64,000 bases of DNA. It comes from Leptolyngbya sp. CCY15150 (GTDB taxonomy: Bacteria; Cyanobacteriota; Cyanobacteriia; RECH01). The notes under the pieces are model-generated. The model had not been told where the DNA came from and made no database searches. It worked only from the letters and a program-made list of their open reading frames with translations. Positions 43,020-51,840 of the stretch are shown here, piece after piece. The stretch spans positions 1 to 64,000 of the forward strand of contig NZ_JACSWB010000244.1 of NCBI RefSeq assembly GCF_016888135.1. The letters are read 5' to 3'. Numbering within the stretch: position 1 is the stretch's first letter; each line of letters begins with the position of its first letter. Both the position numbers and the translations under genes were made by a program.

Positions 43020-46000
43020 TTAAAGACGACGGACGCGATCGCGGAGGATTTCCGCCTGTTTCTCGGCTTCTGCCAGGGAGTCGCGAGCCCCCTGCACCAC
43101 CGCCGCCGGAGCCTTGTCTACAAAGTTAGCATTGCTGAGTCGTTGGGTCAGAGAGGTGACCTCTGCCACCACTTTGCCGAGGTCTTTCTCAATTTTGGCC
43201 TTGAGCGCCTCCACATCCACCACGCCAGCCAGCGGAATCAAAACCTGCACGGTACCCACGACGCCAGCGAAGAGCTGTAGACCATCGGGAGTGGCAGCCG
43301 GCTCCACCTCCTCGGTTTGCACGGGCTCTACCGGCTCCACAGACTCCACAGACTCCACAGACTCCACCGGGGTAGCTGCAGCCGTGGGCTCTGGCTTTGC
43401 CGTGGGCATGGTGCCTGTTTCTGCCGTTTCCCGCAGTTTGAGACCAATCTGGCTCACCAACCGCGACCAAGCCTTCATCAACTCTTGGCGGCGATCGGCC
43501 TGGAGAAGATAGTGGTTCACAAACCAGATGCTATAGCCCAAACCTATGAGCTTCAAGAGCGGTGAGACGAACACCAGACCGTCGAGGGCGTCCATGACGG
43601 CTAGGAACAGGCGGGCCATTACAACTAGCAGCAGGAGAAACCCGAGGGCGATCGCTGGCTTTTGCAGTTGATTCAACTCAAATTCGCTGGCCGGCTGGTC
43701 GTTAGATGGAGTATCGGACTGACCAGCAGCTTGACCAGCGGGTTGAGTGGCCACGGTTAAGTCATCGGTTTCTACGGTCTCTGAGCTGGCAGATGGGGGA
43801 GTGACGTCGGGGGCGATCGCCTCTGGAATCGCTGACTCCTCCACGGTGACCTCAGGTATGTCCTCCGGTGAGACGTCAAGCGTGACCTCAGGCAAGCCGT
43901 CCTCTAGCTGATGTTCATCCCCAGGTTCACCAATCACCAAGCGCTCGATCCTTGCCAGGTCTTGAATGTAGGTTTCTCCTTCGGAGAGGATATGGCGTTC
44001 GTCGGCATTTTCGCTGAGCAGCAGGGCGGTAATCTTGGTGCCGGGTTTAATGCCGGCCTCCGCCCGCAGGTTGCGCACGGTGCGGATGGTGCCAATCACT
44101 AAGTCAAACTGCTGTTCTAGGGTAGGGTTGATCCACTGATTGTCGGCTTCGGGATAAATCTGCACCGCTAGAAATTCGCGATCGCCTGCCTGGGTGAGGG
44201 TATGCCAAATCTCCTCGGTGATATGGGGCATGAAGGGATGCAGCAGTTTGAGAATGCCGTCGAGCACATAGGCTAGGGTTTGCTGGGCAACCCGGCGGGA
44301 GGGCGCATCCGACTGCAGGCGGGCCTTGGCGAGTTCAATATACCAATCGCAAAAGTCGCCCCAGATGAATTCATAGAGTGCCTTAGCGGCTTCGCCCAAA
44401 CCGTAGTGGTCAATATCATGGCGGGTTTGGCGCACCACTTGATGGAATCGGGACATAATCCAGCGATCGCTAAGTTCCACCTCAGACACCTGCGGCTGTC
44501 CTAGGCTGGACGGGGTTTGCCCCTCTAGGTTCATCATCACAAACCGCGCCGCGTTCCACAGCTTATTGGTGAAGTTGCGTGAGGCTTCTACCGAGGCCGA
44601 TTCATCGGTTTTGCGATCGTATTCTAGGCGCACGTCCTGCCCAGCTCCGGCCACTTCCCGAATCAGGGTATAGCGCAGGGCATCGGTGCCGTATTTGTCG
44701 ATCAGCACCAGCGGGTCGATGCCGTTATTGGACGACTTCGACATCTTTTTGTTGTTTTCATCCCGCACGAGACCATGAATATACACGGTTTCAAAGGGCA
44801 TCGTGCCCATGAAATGCCCGGCCATCATGGTCATACGGGCGACCCAGAAAAAGATGATGTCAAACCCCGTGACTAGGGTAGTCGTGGGGTAGTAGCGTTC
44901 CAGATCCCGAGTTTCTTCAGGCCAGCCCATGGTGGAAAAGGGCCACAGTCCCGACGAGAACCAGGTATCCAGCACATCCGGATCCTGCTGCAGTTGCACA
45001 TGGGGGCCAAACAGCTCCCGAGCCTGCTGCCAGGCTTCTTCTTCGGTGCGCACCACCACAAAGGGGGTTTCATCCGTAATCTGGCCGTTCGTTTCGCTCA
45101 CCGCATACCAAGCGGGGATTTGATGCCCCCACCAAAGCTGCCGAGAAATACACCAATCTCGCAGGTTTACCAGCCAGTCGCGGTAGACCTTCGTCCAGCG
45201 ATCGGGCACGAACACCGGCGACTGTTGCTGATCTAAAAATTGCAGAGCAGCGTCAGCCATGGGGCGAATGCTGACAAACCATTGGGTAGACAGCAACGGC
45301 TCTACGGGAACCTTGCCGCGATCGCTGTAGGGGACGGCATGGCGATAGTCTTCCACGCGCACCAGGAAGCCTTCGTCATCCAATCGCTCCACCACGGCTT
45401 TACGGGCGTCAAAGCGATCCTGTCCCTGGAAGTCGCCGGCATTGGCATTCAGGGTGCCATCGGGGTTCATGATGTTGATCATGGGCAGGTCGTGGCGCTT
45501 ACCCATTTCAAAATCGTTGGGATCGTGGGCTGGGGTGACTTTGACGCAGCCTGTCCCAAAGGCCGCATCCACGTAGTCATCGGCAATGATGGGAATGTGC
45601 CGCCCCATAATCGGTAGGGTGAGCGTTCGTCCTACCAAATGCCGGTAGCGATCGTCGTTGGGATTCACCGCCACGGCCGTATCGCCCAGCATGGTTTCTG
45701 GACGGGTGGTGGCAACTTCCACAAAGCCGGAGCCATCGGTGAGCGGATAGCGAAAATGCCAGAGATGGCCGTCGATGTCCTTGTTTTCCACTTCTAGGTC
45801 AGACACGGCGGACTGGCTAGCTGGACACCAGTTCACCAAATACTTACCGCGATAAATCAGGCCCTCTTTATAGAGCCGCATGAAGGCTTCGGTCACCGCT
45901 TTGGACAACCCTTCATCCATGGTGAAGCGTTCCCGCGACCAATCCACCGACACACCCAGGCGTCGCAGTTGTCCAACAATGGTGCCGCCCGATTCCTCTT

Positions 46001-46382
46001 TCCATTGCCAAGCGCGCTGAAGGAAGGCTTCCCGACCTAGGGCTGCTCGACTGGTGCCTTCCTCGCGCAGTTGGCGTTCTAGGATGGTTTGCACGGCAAT
46101 ACTGGCATGATCCGTGCCCGGTAGCCAGAGGGTATTGCGCCCGATCATGCGGTGATAGCGCACGAAGGTATCGATCAGGCTGTGCTCGAAGGCATGGCCC
46201 ATGTGGAGACTGCCGGTGACATTGGGGGGCGGAATCACCACGCAGTAGGGATCCCCCTCGTGATCTGGGTTGGCAACGAAAACCTGGTTCGCTTCCCAGG
46301 ATGCCTGCCATTTGGATTCTGTGGCAGAAGGATCGTATTGCTTGGGGAGTTCAGACGTTAGGGCTGGAGTCGTTGCAGTCAT
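43020..46382 (-). CDS. valS: Valyl-tRNA synthetase with inserted CAAD membrane domain
   Basis: A 1120-residue class I synthetase that charges tRNA-Val. It has the HIGH-type motif ([13 protein letters not shown]), editing domain, KMSKS loop ([14 protein letters not shown]), the anticodon-binding region, and a C-terminal coiled coil (about 1032-1120; [20 protein letters not shown]). Between the last two sits about 214 extra residues (818-1031): an acidic Pro/Thr/Glu-rich linker, two membrane helices (about 910-932 and 939-960) with a short amphipathic tail, and a second linker with [13 protein letters not shown] repeats. This is the CAAD (cyanobacterial aminoacyl-tRNA synthetase appended domain), reported to anchor such synthetases to thylakoid membranes. 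Usual bacterial ValRS is 880-950 residues. Confidence 0.95.
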   Translation of the reverse strand: MTATTPALTSELPKQYDPSATESKWQASWEANQVFVANPDHEGDPYCVVIPPPNVTGSLHMGHAFEHSLIDTFVRYHRMIGRNTLWLPGTDHASIAVQTILERQLREEGTSRAALGREAFLQRAWQWKEESGGTIVGQLRRLGVSVDWSRERFTMDEGLSKAVTEAFMRLYKEGLIYRGKYLVNWCPASQSAVSDLEVENKDIDGHLWHFRYPLTDGSGFVEVATTRPETMLGDTAVAVNPNDDRYRHLVGRTLTLPIMGRHIPIIADDYVDAAFGTGCVKVTPAHDPNDFEMGKRHDLPMINIMNPDGTLNANAGDFQGQDRFDARKAVVERLDDEGFLVRVEDYRHAVPYSDRGKVPVEPLLSTQWFVSIRPMADAALQFLDQQQSPVFVPDRWTKVYRDWLVNLRDWCISRQLWWGHQIPAWYAVSETNGQITDETPFVVVRTEEEAWQQARELFGPHVQLQQDPDVLDTWFSSGLWPFSTMGWPEETRDLERYYPTTTLVTGFDIIFFWVARMTMMAGHFMGTMPFETVYIHGLVRDENNKKMSKSSNNGIDPLVLIDKYGTDALRYTLIREVAGAGQDVRLEYDRKTDESASVEASRNFTNKLWNAARFVMMNLEGQTPSSLGQPQVSEVELSDRWIMSRFHQVVRQTRHDIDHYGLGEAAKALYEFIWGDFCDWYIELAKARLQSDAPSRRVAQQTLAYVLDGILKLLHPFMPHITEEIWHTLTQAGDREFLAVQIYPEADNQWINPTLEQQFDLVIGTIRTVRNLRAEAGIKPGTKITALLLSENADERHILSEGETYIQDLARIERLVIGEPGDEHQLEDGLPEVTLDVSPEDIPEVTVEESAIPEAIAPDVTPPSASSETVETDDLTVATQPAGQAAGQSDTPSNDQPASEFELNQLQKPAIALGFLLLLVVMARLFLAVMDALDGLVFVSPLLKLIGLGYSIWFVNHYLLQADRRQELMKAWSRLVSQIGLKLRETAETGTMPTAKPEPTAAATPVESVESVESVEPVEPVQTEEVEPAATPDGLQLFAGVVGTVQVLIPLAGVVDVEALKAKIEKDLGKVVAEVTSLTQRLSNANFVDKAPAAVVQGARDSLAEAEKQAEILRDRVRRL
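43290..43931 (-). other. CAAD insertion within valS
   Basis: DNA for the appended domain and its two linkers (residues about 818-1031). The linker at 43330-43375 contains tandem GACTCCACA-type 9-base repeats encoding Val-Glu-Ser, a likely site of length variation between strains. Confidence 0.8.
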
Positions 46383-46894
46383 GGAGGGAAGACGGTTAGG
46401 GTGCCAACAATTCGGTACTTTTTGGTGCGAACAGTTACCTAAGATTTTGCCATGCCATTCTACATGTGGTTCAGGTTGGCAGGATGAATATCAGGATTTC
46501 TCGCTGGATTTGTATCAATGCAGGGGGCGATCGCTCCTCAACTATCCCCATTGCCCTAGGCTGGGATGACAGATTTTGCTATGAATGGGGAATACTCGTT
46601 GAACATCAAGTGTGGATTACCCTACAATTCCTCACAATTGTTAAACCTGATTCAAACTATCCGGGATGTTTCCCCTAGAGTGGTGAGCACCGTTGAGGTC
46701 TACCTATCTGGGCAACCCGCGTAGTTGGTCATCGCGATCCTTGGGATCCTTGGGACTGCCTGAGGGACGTCCGCTAATGCAGCTACCGTTCTTTGGACTA
46801 GTAGCGGAGCCTATCGATGATCGCCGCCTGTTCGTTTTCATCCAGCGTAATCCAACTTTTTTCAACCCTGCAGCTACATCAACAGGAGAATAAA
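46383..46894. other. Intergenic region between divergent valS and a small conserved gene
   Basis: 512 bases with no credible gene. The valS promoter and leader lie at the low end. AACAGGAGAATAAA just before 46895 is a good ribosome site for the small gene. No T-box-like structure was recognised. Confidence 0.45.
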
Positions 46895-47236
46895 ATGGAC
46901 TATACATTTGAACTACTGGGTATTTCCCCCATTTTGGCGTTTTTTAACCACCAGCAGGAGCAGCAGACCAAGCAGGACGGAGCTGCCTATGTGGGAGCTT
47001 ACCACTGTACCCTGGATGCTTTTTTAGATTCCCTAGAGCCGGTGCCGCGCCATCGAGGTTGGCCGATGGATGCTGTGGTGGATACGGTGATTCAGTTTTG
47101 GGTGAACAATGCAGAACAGGTGCGTCATTGGCGATCGCGCTTGGATGATGCGGGTACCCAAAGTTTGGTTGTGGCACGGGTGGCCGATGTTACCTCGTTG
47201 CGATCGGAATTTGAGTCGCTGCTGCGGGACGACTAG
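46895..47236 (+). CDS. Small conserved cyanobacterial-type protein of unknown function
   Basis: A 113-residue soluble protein starting MDYTFELLGISPILAFFNHQ with a good AGGAG nine bases upstream. It has a Gln-rich N-terminal part and a central AYVGAYHCTLDAFLDSLEPV, then VIQFWVNNAEQVRHWRSRLD and an acidic C-terminus (RLRSEFESLLRDD-like). The overall look is of the short uncharacterised proteins common in cyanobacteria; no catalytic motif is visible. A longer in-frame extension to 46817 is rejected because the ribosome site is inside it. The stop TAG (47234-47236) is part of the first bases of repeat copy D. Confidence 0.72.
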   Translation: MDYTFELLGISPILAFFNHQQEQQTKQDGAAYVGAYHCTLDAFLDSLEPVPRHRGWPMDAVVDTVIQFWVNNAEQVRHWRSRLDDAGTQSLVVARVADVTSLRSEFESLLRDD

Positions 47237-47353
47237 TACCGCAAGACCGAAGAACAAAAATAAAAGAACGAAAACAGAAGAACGAAAAGGAATTCAGGAA
47301 AAACTAAGGTTTCCCGCTTGAGCAAATAGATGGGGTACTGCCGCCTCATCGTA
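47234..47353 (+). repeat. Dispersed repeat, copy D (most diverged)
   Basis: About 120 bp reading TAGTACCGCAAG, three degenerate 14-bp units (GACCGAAGAACAAA and variants), GAATTCAGGAAAAACTAAGG, a weakened hairpin (CCCGCTT against AGATGGGG), CTGCCGCCTCATCGTA. The order of parts is the same as in copies A-C. A flanking duplication is not clear, so this is probably the oldest insertion. Confidence 0.8.
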
Positions 47354-47376
47354 CTCGGTTGGGGCGGTTGAAGCCA

Positions 47377-47631
47377 TCAGCCGCCGCTGACCGGCGGAAT
47401 CAGCACCACTTCGTCGCCGTCGGCTAAGACCGTATCGGCATCCGCAAACTGTAGGTTTACCCCAAATCGGGTCACATCTCGCCACTGGGCCAGGCTCGGC
47501 TGCTCAGCAATTAAGCGATCGCGCACTTGGGCAACCGTGGTGCCGGGTGCTAGAGATAGCACTAACTCCGGCTGTTGGTAGACTTCTTGGTAGGCGGCAA
47601 AAAGTTTCAGCGTAATGGTAATGGACGACAT
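47377..47631 (-). CDS. moaD: MoaD/ThiS-family ubiquitin-like sulfur carrier (molybdopterin synthase small subunit)
   Basis: An 84-residue beta-grasp protein ending in the diagnostic Gly-Gly (PPVSGG), the residue that is adenylated and thiocarboxylated to carry sulfur to molybdopterin. Other family features are TITLKLFAAYQE at the start and FADADTVLADGDEVVLIPPV near the end, which fit MoaD better than ThiS. moaE and other molybdenum-cofactor genes are not adjacent. ATG 47631 is chosen because the strand-1 motif starts right after it; an upstream ATG at 47676 would overlap the CHAT-FHA gene by 23 bases and add 15 non-family residues. Translation may be coupled to the upstream gene. Confidence 0.85.
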   Translation of the reverse strand: MSSITITLKLFAAYQEVYQQPELVLSLAPGTTVAQVRDRLIAEQPSLAQWRDVTRFGVNLQFADADTVLADGDEVVLIPPVSGG

Positions 47632-47653
47632 GGTTGGTGTACTGGGGTCGTAG

Positions 47654-49321
47654 CTAGGTTGCGTCGGAGTCATCAATCACAAACTCAACGGTTTGCCCCT
47701 TGGAACTGCCAAACTTGAGCTGGGTTTGAGAGGTCAGTGGGACTTCATTGCGGTGAATTTTGTGCCAGCCTTTGTCTGTGAGCATCAGGGTGCCAAAGCG
47801 GGAAAAATCTCGCAGGAAGTAGGTGGGTCGAGCGTCATTCAGATTGCGGCAGAAAATTTCGGCATGTTTGCGGGAAACGCCCGGCTCTTCCAAAATCAGA
47901 TCATTGCCATGGTCTTCGCTGCTGCCCACCCGGATAATGCCCCCCTGCACGCGCCACTTACGCTCGGGTTGGTTTAGCACTTTGAGGTAGGCGGCGGGCG
48001 GTTGGTTATCAATCCAGGTGGTGGACTGCTGGGGAATCTCAGTCACAGATTCGGCAATCCGCTTAATCAACTCGCCGTCAAACTCGGGGTGCATGTAGAG
48101 CACCGGCAGCGTCCAGGCGGGCTGGTTGAATTTGTAGAGGGTGAGGAGATGCTGACGGGCGATCGCCACCGCTTCATCCACGGGCGATCGCTCGGCCAGT
48201 GCCTGGGCGAACACTTGGATAAAACTTAAGGATTCGCGATCGGCGATCGAGTCGCGCATGCCCACCACTGCCGGCACGCCATGGTGAATCAACACCTCGG
48301 CTAGGCTACTGCGAGGGATGGCATGCTGCTGCCCCTGCTGATCCGGCTGTGCCCCCCAGCAGGCATTAAACACCGCCAGCTTCACACGGCAGCGGGTTAG
48401 CACTTGGGCGAGCTCCGTGCCATTCAGGGTGGCATCATCCCGCAGGAACAAGAGCCCGCCATCAGGAGCTGGCATCCCGTGCCCTGCATAGAAAAATACA
48501 TTAAAGCTATCGGCTTCTAGCTGTTCAATCAGCTCGGCGGGTGTGGGTTGCAGCAGCGTCGTCACCTCACAGGGAACGGGAGCCGTTTGCCCGCGTCCGC
48601 TATAGGTTTTGGTGGAGCGGGTGAGTAAGCTGGCCAGGGCCTCCGCCTCTTGTTCGAGCTTCAAACGGTGCTGAGCGTCACCGCCCTGCTGCTGTCGGAT
48701 GCCAGTTGCCGGATCAGACTCATCATCATGGCCCAGCACCAACAGCACCTTCAGCACCTGCTCAATTCTCAGGGGCGGTAGCGGATCAACGTCGCTTGTG
48801 GTGCGGCTAAAGAAAATTTGTTGGCTGAGGGAAATGGCTTGCTTCCCTGGCTGGGGCTGCATGATCTCCCAGGGTAGGGCGATGAGTTCAGGATCGCGGA
48901 TTTCTAAACGCAGGCGTAGGGAGTTGCCTTGCCCAATAGCAATGCCCTGACTTTGATCGAGGCTGCTCTGAATGGGGCCATCAAACAGCCACTGCCATAG
49001 CTGCACGCCCAAATGCTGCATCAGGCGGCTGGTATACCCTGCCTGCCCCGATGATGGAATGGCGTCATTGCCAGCTAGGCTCGGTACTGGCTCGGGCACG
49101 TAGGTGGACGGGATGCGCGGTACCATGGGCAAGCCCCGCAGCGAGAATAGGCTTTGCCAGGTTTCCCAGGTTTGGCTCAGGGTCAACGGCCATAGGCAGT
49201 CGTGATGAACGTAGCCACTTGGGTAGGGTGCTTGCAACACCCACAGCGCATAATGACCAGACTCCGCAGCAGTCAGGCGAGTAATCGCTAAAGATAGGCA
49301 GGGGGTGTCAGACAAGGGCAT
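47654..49321 (-). CDS. CHAT-domain (caspase-like) protein with C-terminal FHA domain
   Basis: A 555-residue cytoplasmic protein. The central CHAT peptidase domain (about 150-415) has the catalytic dyad of the caspase/separase fold: His281 in FFYAGHGMPAPDGG and Cys321 in LAVFNACWGAQ, with the downstream GVPAVVGMRDSIAD and FVQALAERSPVDEAVAIAR-like helices typical of CHAT proteins. The C-terminal FHA domain (about 455-545) has its phosphothreonine-binding signature IIRVGSSEDHGNDL and VSRKHAEIF. The first ~140 residues match no domain I know. The combination suggests a protease recruited to, or switched by, phosphoproteins. It has no signal or membrane segment. moaD follows after 22 bases. The substrate is unknown. 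Confidence 0.85.
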   Translation of the reverse strand: MPLSDTPCLSLAITRLTAAESGHYALWVLQAPYPSGYVHHDCLWPLTLSQTWETWQSLFSLRGLPMVPRIPSTYVPEPVPSLAGNDAIPSSGQAGYTSRLMQHLGVQLWQWLFDGPIQSSLDQSQGIAIGQGNSLRLRLEIRDPELIALPWEIMQPQPGKQAISLSQQIFFSRTTSDVDPLPPLRIEQVLKVLLVLGHDDESDPATGIRQQQGGDAQHRLKLEQEAEALASLLTRSTKTYSGRGQTAPVPCEVTTLLQPTPAELIEQLEADSFNVFFYAGHGMPAPDGGLLFLRDDATLNGTELAQVLTRCRVKLAVFNACWGAQPDQQGQQHAIPRSSLAEVLIHHGVPAVVGMRDSIADRESLSFIQVFAQALAERSPVDEAVAIARQHLLTLYKFNQPAWTLPVLYMHPEFDGELIKRIAESVTEIPQQSTTWIDNQPPAAYLKVLNQPERKWRVQGGIIRVGSSEDHGNDLILEEPGVSRKHAEIFCRNLNDARPTYFLRDFSRFGTLMLTDKGWHKIHRNEVPLTSQTQLKFGSSKGQTVEFVIDDSDAT

Positions 49322-49666
49322 TGACGAACAAGCAGCTTCTATCGTTAAGGGTCAATCTGAGCTTAATGCACAGGGTTGACATTGAATCGTTGCATGGAGC
49401 GCCGAGATGTGAGGGCAGCGATCGCCTCGGGCTACCCAGTACCGATGCAGTACCAAACCCAAAGCCTAACAGACTAACCTGCTATCCCTCAAGGACAACG
49501 ACTCTGTCACCATAGCCTAGCCTGCCCACTTAAGAGCAGGAATCTGCTGGATGGGTAGCTACATCCTCAGCTACCTCCTCTATCATCCTAGATTTCTGTG
49601 GAGTTCTCTGACAAATCTTTGAGCATCACCCTAACCGATGGGCCGGTGTGGATTGAGAAACCATCC
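49322..49666. other. Intergenic region between CHAT-FHA and pentapeptide genes
   Basis: 345 bases with the likely promoter of the CHAT-FHA/moaD pair. A 64-codon plus-strand frame at 49321-49515 lacks protein-like features. Nothing else was recognised. Confidence 0.45.
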
Positions 49667-50314
49667 CTAGGCGTTGCTGGTCGTTGTTTCTAGGATCGTG
49701 CCCAACACACAGGCTCCTGACCAATGCACACCAAGCATCACGGCCCCGGATAGATCGCAACACAGTAGATTGGCGCTACTAAAGTTTGCCCCGGTGAGGT
49801 TTGCACCACGTAGATCGGCCTCTTGGAGATTGGCCCCGGTGAGGATCGCCCCCTGTAAATCTGCCTGGCTAAGATTTGCACCCTCTAGATTGCTGCTGCT
49901 GAAATTGCACCCTCGGAGATCTGCGCCTCGGAGATCTGCCCCAGACAACTGGGCTCCCATCAAAGATGCGCCACTCAAGAAGGCTCCGGCCAGACAGGCT
50001 TGACGCAGTTGGGCTTGCATTAAATTGGCACCGCGCAGATTGCTGCCCCGGAGATCAGCTTCGGTGAGGTCAGCCTGCATGAGGTTGGTGCCCAAAAAAC
50101 TGCCCCGGAGGTCAGCTAAATAGCCATAACATCCCACTAAGGTGGCTCCGTCTAAGCGGGCATTGAGTAATTTAGCTTGGGATAGATCTACCCCCGTGAG
50201 GTTGGCCCCTGCAAGGTTCACGTGGCTGAGATCCACACCGGATAGATCTTCATCTTCAAGGTTGGTGCCAGCTAATTGTTTGATCTGTCCAGCACGAATC
50301 AGGTCAAGCTCCAT
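49667..50314 (-). CDS. Cytoplasmic pentapeptide-repeat protein
   Basis: A 215-residue protein made almost entirely of A(D/N)L(S/R)G pentapeptides: LSGVD LSHVN LAGAN LTGVD LSQAK and onward to about residue 200, roughly 35 repeats forming a right-handed beta-helix. The N-terminus MELDLIRAGQIKQLAGTNLE is a helical cap with no signal peptide, so unlike the 37 kb protein it should be cytoplasmic. One loop (VGCYGYLADLRG) interrupts the array. ATG 50314 is preferred over an upstream GTG/ATG frame to 50434 that would run into the previous gene. It starts 22 bases after the DICT/HD gene, so it is most likely co-transcribed with it. Confidence 0.88.
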   Translation of the reverse strand: MELDLIRAGQIKQLAGTNLEDEDLSGVDLSHVNLAGANLTGVDLSQAKLLNARLDGATLVGCYGYLADLRGSFLGTNLMQADLTEADLRGSNLRGANLMQAQLRQACLAGAFLSGASLMGAQLSGADLRGADLRGCNFSSSNLEGANLSQADLQGAILTGANLQEADLRGANLTGANFSSANLLCCDLSGAVMLGVHWSGACVLGTILETTTSNA

Positions 50315-50336
50315 AGGCTCCAAAATACTCCAGGCA

Positions 50337-51803
50337 TTAATGCAACGGGGTGGACGAACGGTTGGGGTTTTGCCCCCAGGCAACCAGGGGACTTTGGTCA
50401 CAGTGGGAATCGAGCAGCCAAAGCCCGGCGGCAATCTTGGGCGTCACTATGGGCAACTCTAGCCCTTGGCGTAGACCATTGACCAGCAGTTCGAGGGTAT
50501 CGAGCAGCTTGGGATCCCAGCGATCGCTTTGTTCAACTTGACAGGCGACAAAGGCATCTAGCCATTGATCGGCGGTGAGGCTGGCTGCGCCGGTGCGATC
50601 GCTGCGCCGCTGGGCCAAATGCTTCTGAAACGCCGTTGCCAACCCTAAAATACGCGACTCTAGGGGAATTTCATCGCCGGATAGCCCAGACGGATAGCCC
50701 TTACCGTTCCACCATTCTGTTTGATGGGTAATGATGGTGGCGATCGCCCTCAGTCTGGGCATGGTGCGCAACACCTGAGTGCCGGGGGTGAGGGCACAGG
50801 TGAGGGGCAGGGAGGTGGCATCTGCTTCTTCCGGCTCGGGGAGCGAGGTATCGAGTTGGCTGGCTCCAATGCCGGCCACGCGGGAGAGCAGCCCGGCTAG
50901 GCGTAGGCGATGCAGTTGCCAGGTTGGCAGGTCTAGCAAATGTCCCATCGCTTCCGCTAGGGTGGCCACTTCGGTAGCCGCGAGAGGATTACTCAGGTCG
51001 GCTTGATCGATCAACTGGGCCGCGCGCAGGAAGGCCTGAAGTTCGTTAGAGGTCAGGTTTTGATCCAGGTTTTGATGACGCTTCTGGGGCCGCTGTCCTG
51101 GGGTAGCTTCCAGGGCAGTTTGGTGGGTGCGCAGGTAGTCTACAACGCGGGCTACGACCTGGCCTAAACGTTCGGAGGTGGGCTGGCGGCAGAGGGCTTG
51201 GGGCTGAATCGCTGCCTGGGTGATGGTGGCTAAGCGTTGGGCCAACTGTGCCTGCAGAGTAGGATGATAGGAACCGAGGTGGGCGATCGCTAATTCAGCG
51301 GTTTCCAGCACCAAATCGGGCTCAAAGGTCCAGAATCCATAGAATCGTCGCTCTAGATCCGTTTGGGGTAGGCCCAAATCAGCATAGTCTGCGGCGGAAA
51401 GCTCTTGGCACAGCACCATGGCCATGTAGTCTGGCGAGACGATGATCAGGTGCCACTCTTGGGCCACCGGATCGCTATCTTGCAGGGGCACAATGTCAAC
51501 ATTGGGGCGCTGACTGGTGGGATGGTCGGCAAAGCCCGCGTCATCCGCCGCCATGATCACCACTGCGTCAGCCTGCTGAGCGATCGCCCCATAGCGCTCC
51601 GCTTCTTCCAGATACCATTTCCCTCGTTGGAAGGCGGTAATCACCAAGGGGTTAGCCTGGGATTCTAAAATGGCGTCTTCTAAGGCATGGCATAGAGCCA
51701 CCAGCGTATTTTTGTAATACACGCCAAAATTAAGCGATCGCTGCCCTGAGTCGCCAGACTGATGGGCAAGCTGTAGGTTCTTGAGAATTGATCCGTCTAA
51801 CAT
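50337..51803 (-). CDS. DICT sensory domain protein with degenerate HD-GYP-like domain
   Basis: A 488-residue cytoplasmic protein. The N-terminal ~170 residues match the DICT domain, a sensor module often joined to GGDEF or HD output domains in cyanobacteria (DGSILKNLQLAHQSGD; VYYKNTLVALCHALED; ADAVVIMAADDAGFADH; WHLIIVSPDYMAMVLCQELS). After a helical linker comes an HD-GYP-like domain (about 300-460) with HQTEWWNGKGYPSGLSGDEI and ESRILGLATAFQ. The usual 'HD' pair before it (LLHDIGK in active enzymes) is replaced by LLSRVAG, so cyclic-di-GMP hydrolysis is doubtful and ligand binding more likely. It lies 37 bases after the radical SAM gene. Confidence 0.82.
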   Translation of the reverse strand: MLDGSILKNLQLAHQSGDSGQRSLNFGVYYKNTLVALCHALEDAILESQANPLVITAFQRGKWYLEEAERYGAIAQQADAVVIMAADDAGFADHPTSQRPNVDIVPLQDSDPVAQEWHLIIVSPDYMAMVLCQELSAADYADLGLPQTDLERRFYGFWTFEPDLVLETAELAIAHLGSYHPTLQAQLAQRLATITQAAIQPQALCRQPTSERLGQVVARVVDYLRTHQTALEATPGQRPQKRHQNLDQNLTSNELQAFLRAAQLIDQADLSNPLAATEVATLAEAMGHLLDLPTWQLHRLRLAGLLSRVAGIGASQLDTSLPEPEEADATSLPLTCALTPGTQVLRTMPRLRAIATIITHQTEWWNGKGYPSGLSGDEIPLESRILGLATAFQKHLAQRRSDRTGAASLTADQWLDAFVACQVEQSDRWDPKLLDTLELLVNGLRQGLELPIVTPKIAAGLWLLDSHCDQSPLVAWGQNPNRSSTPLH

Positions 51804-51840
51804 AACCGTGTGACTCTACTACTTCCCTAGATCTCTGCGC

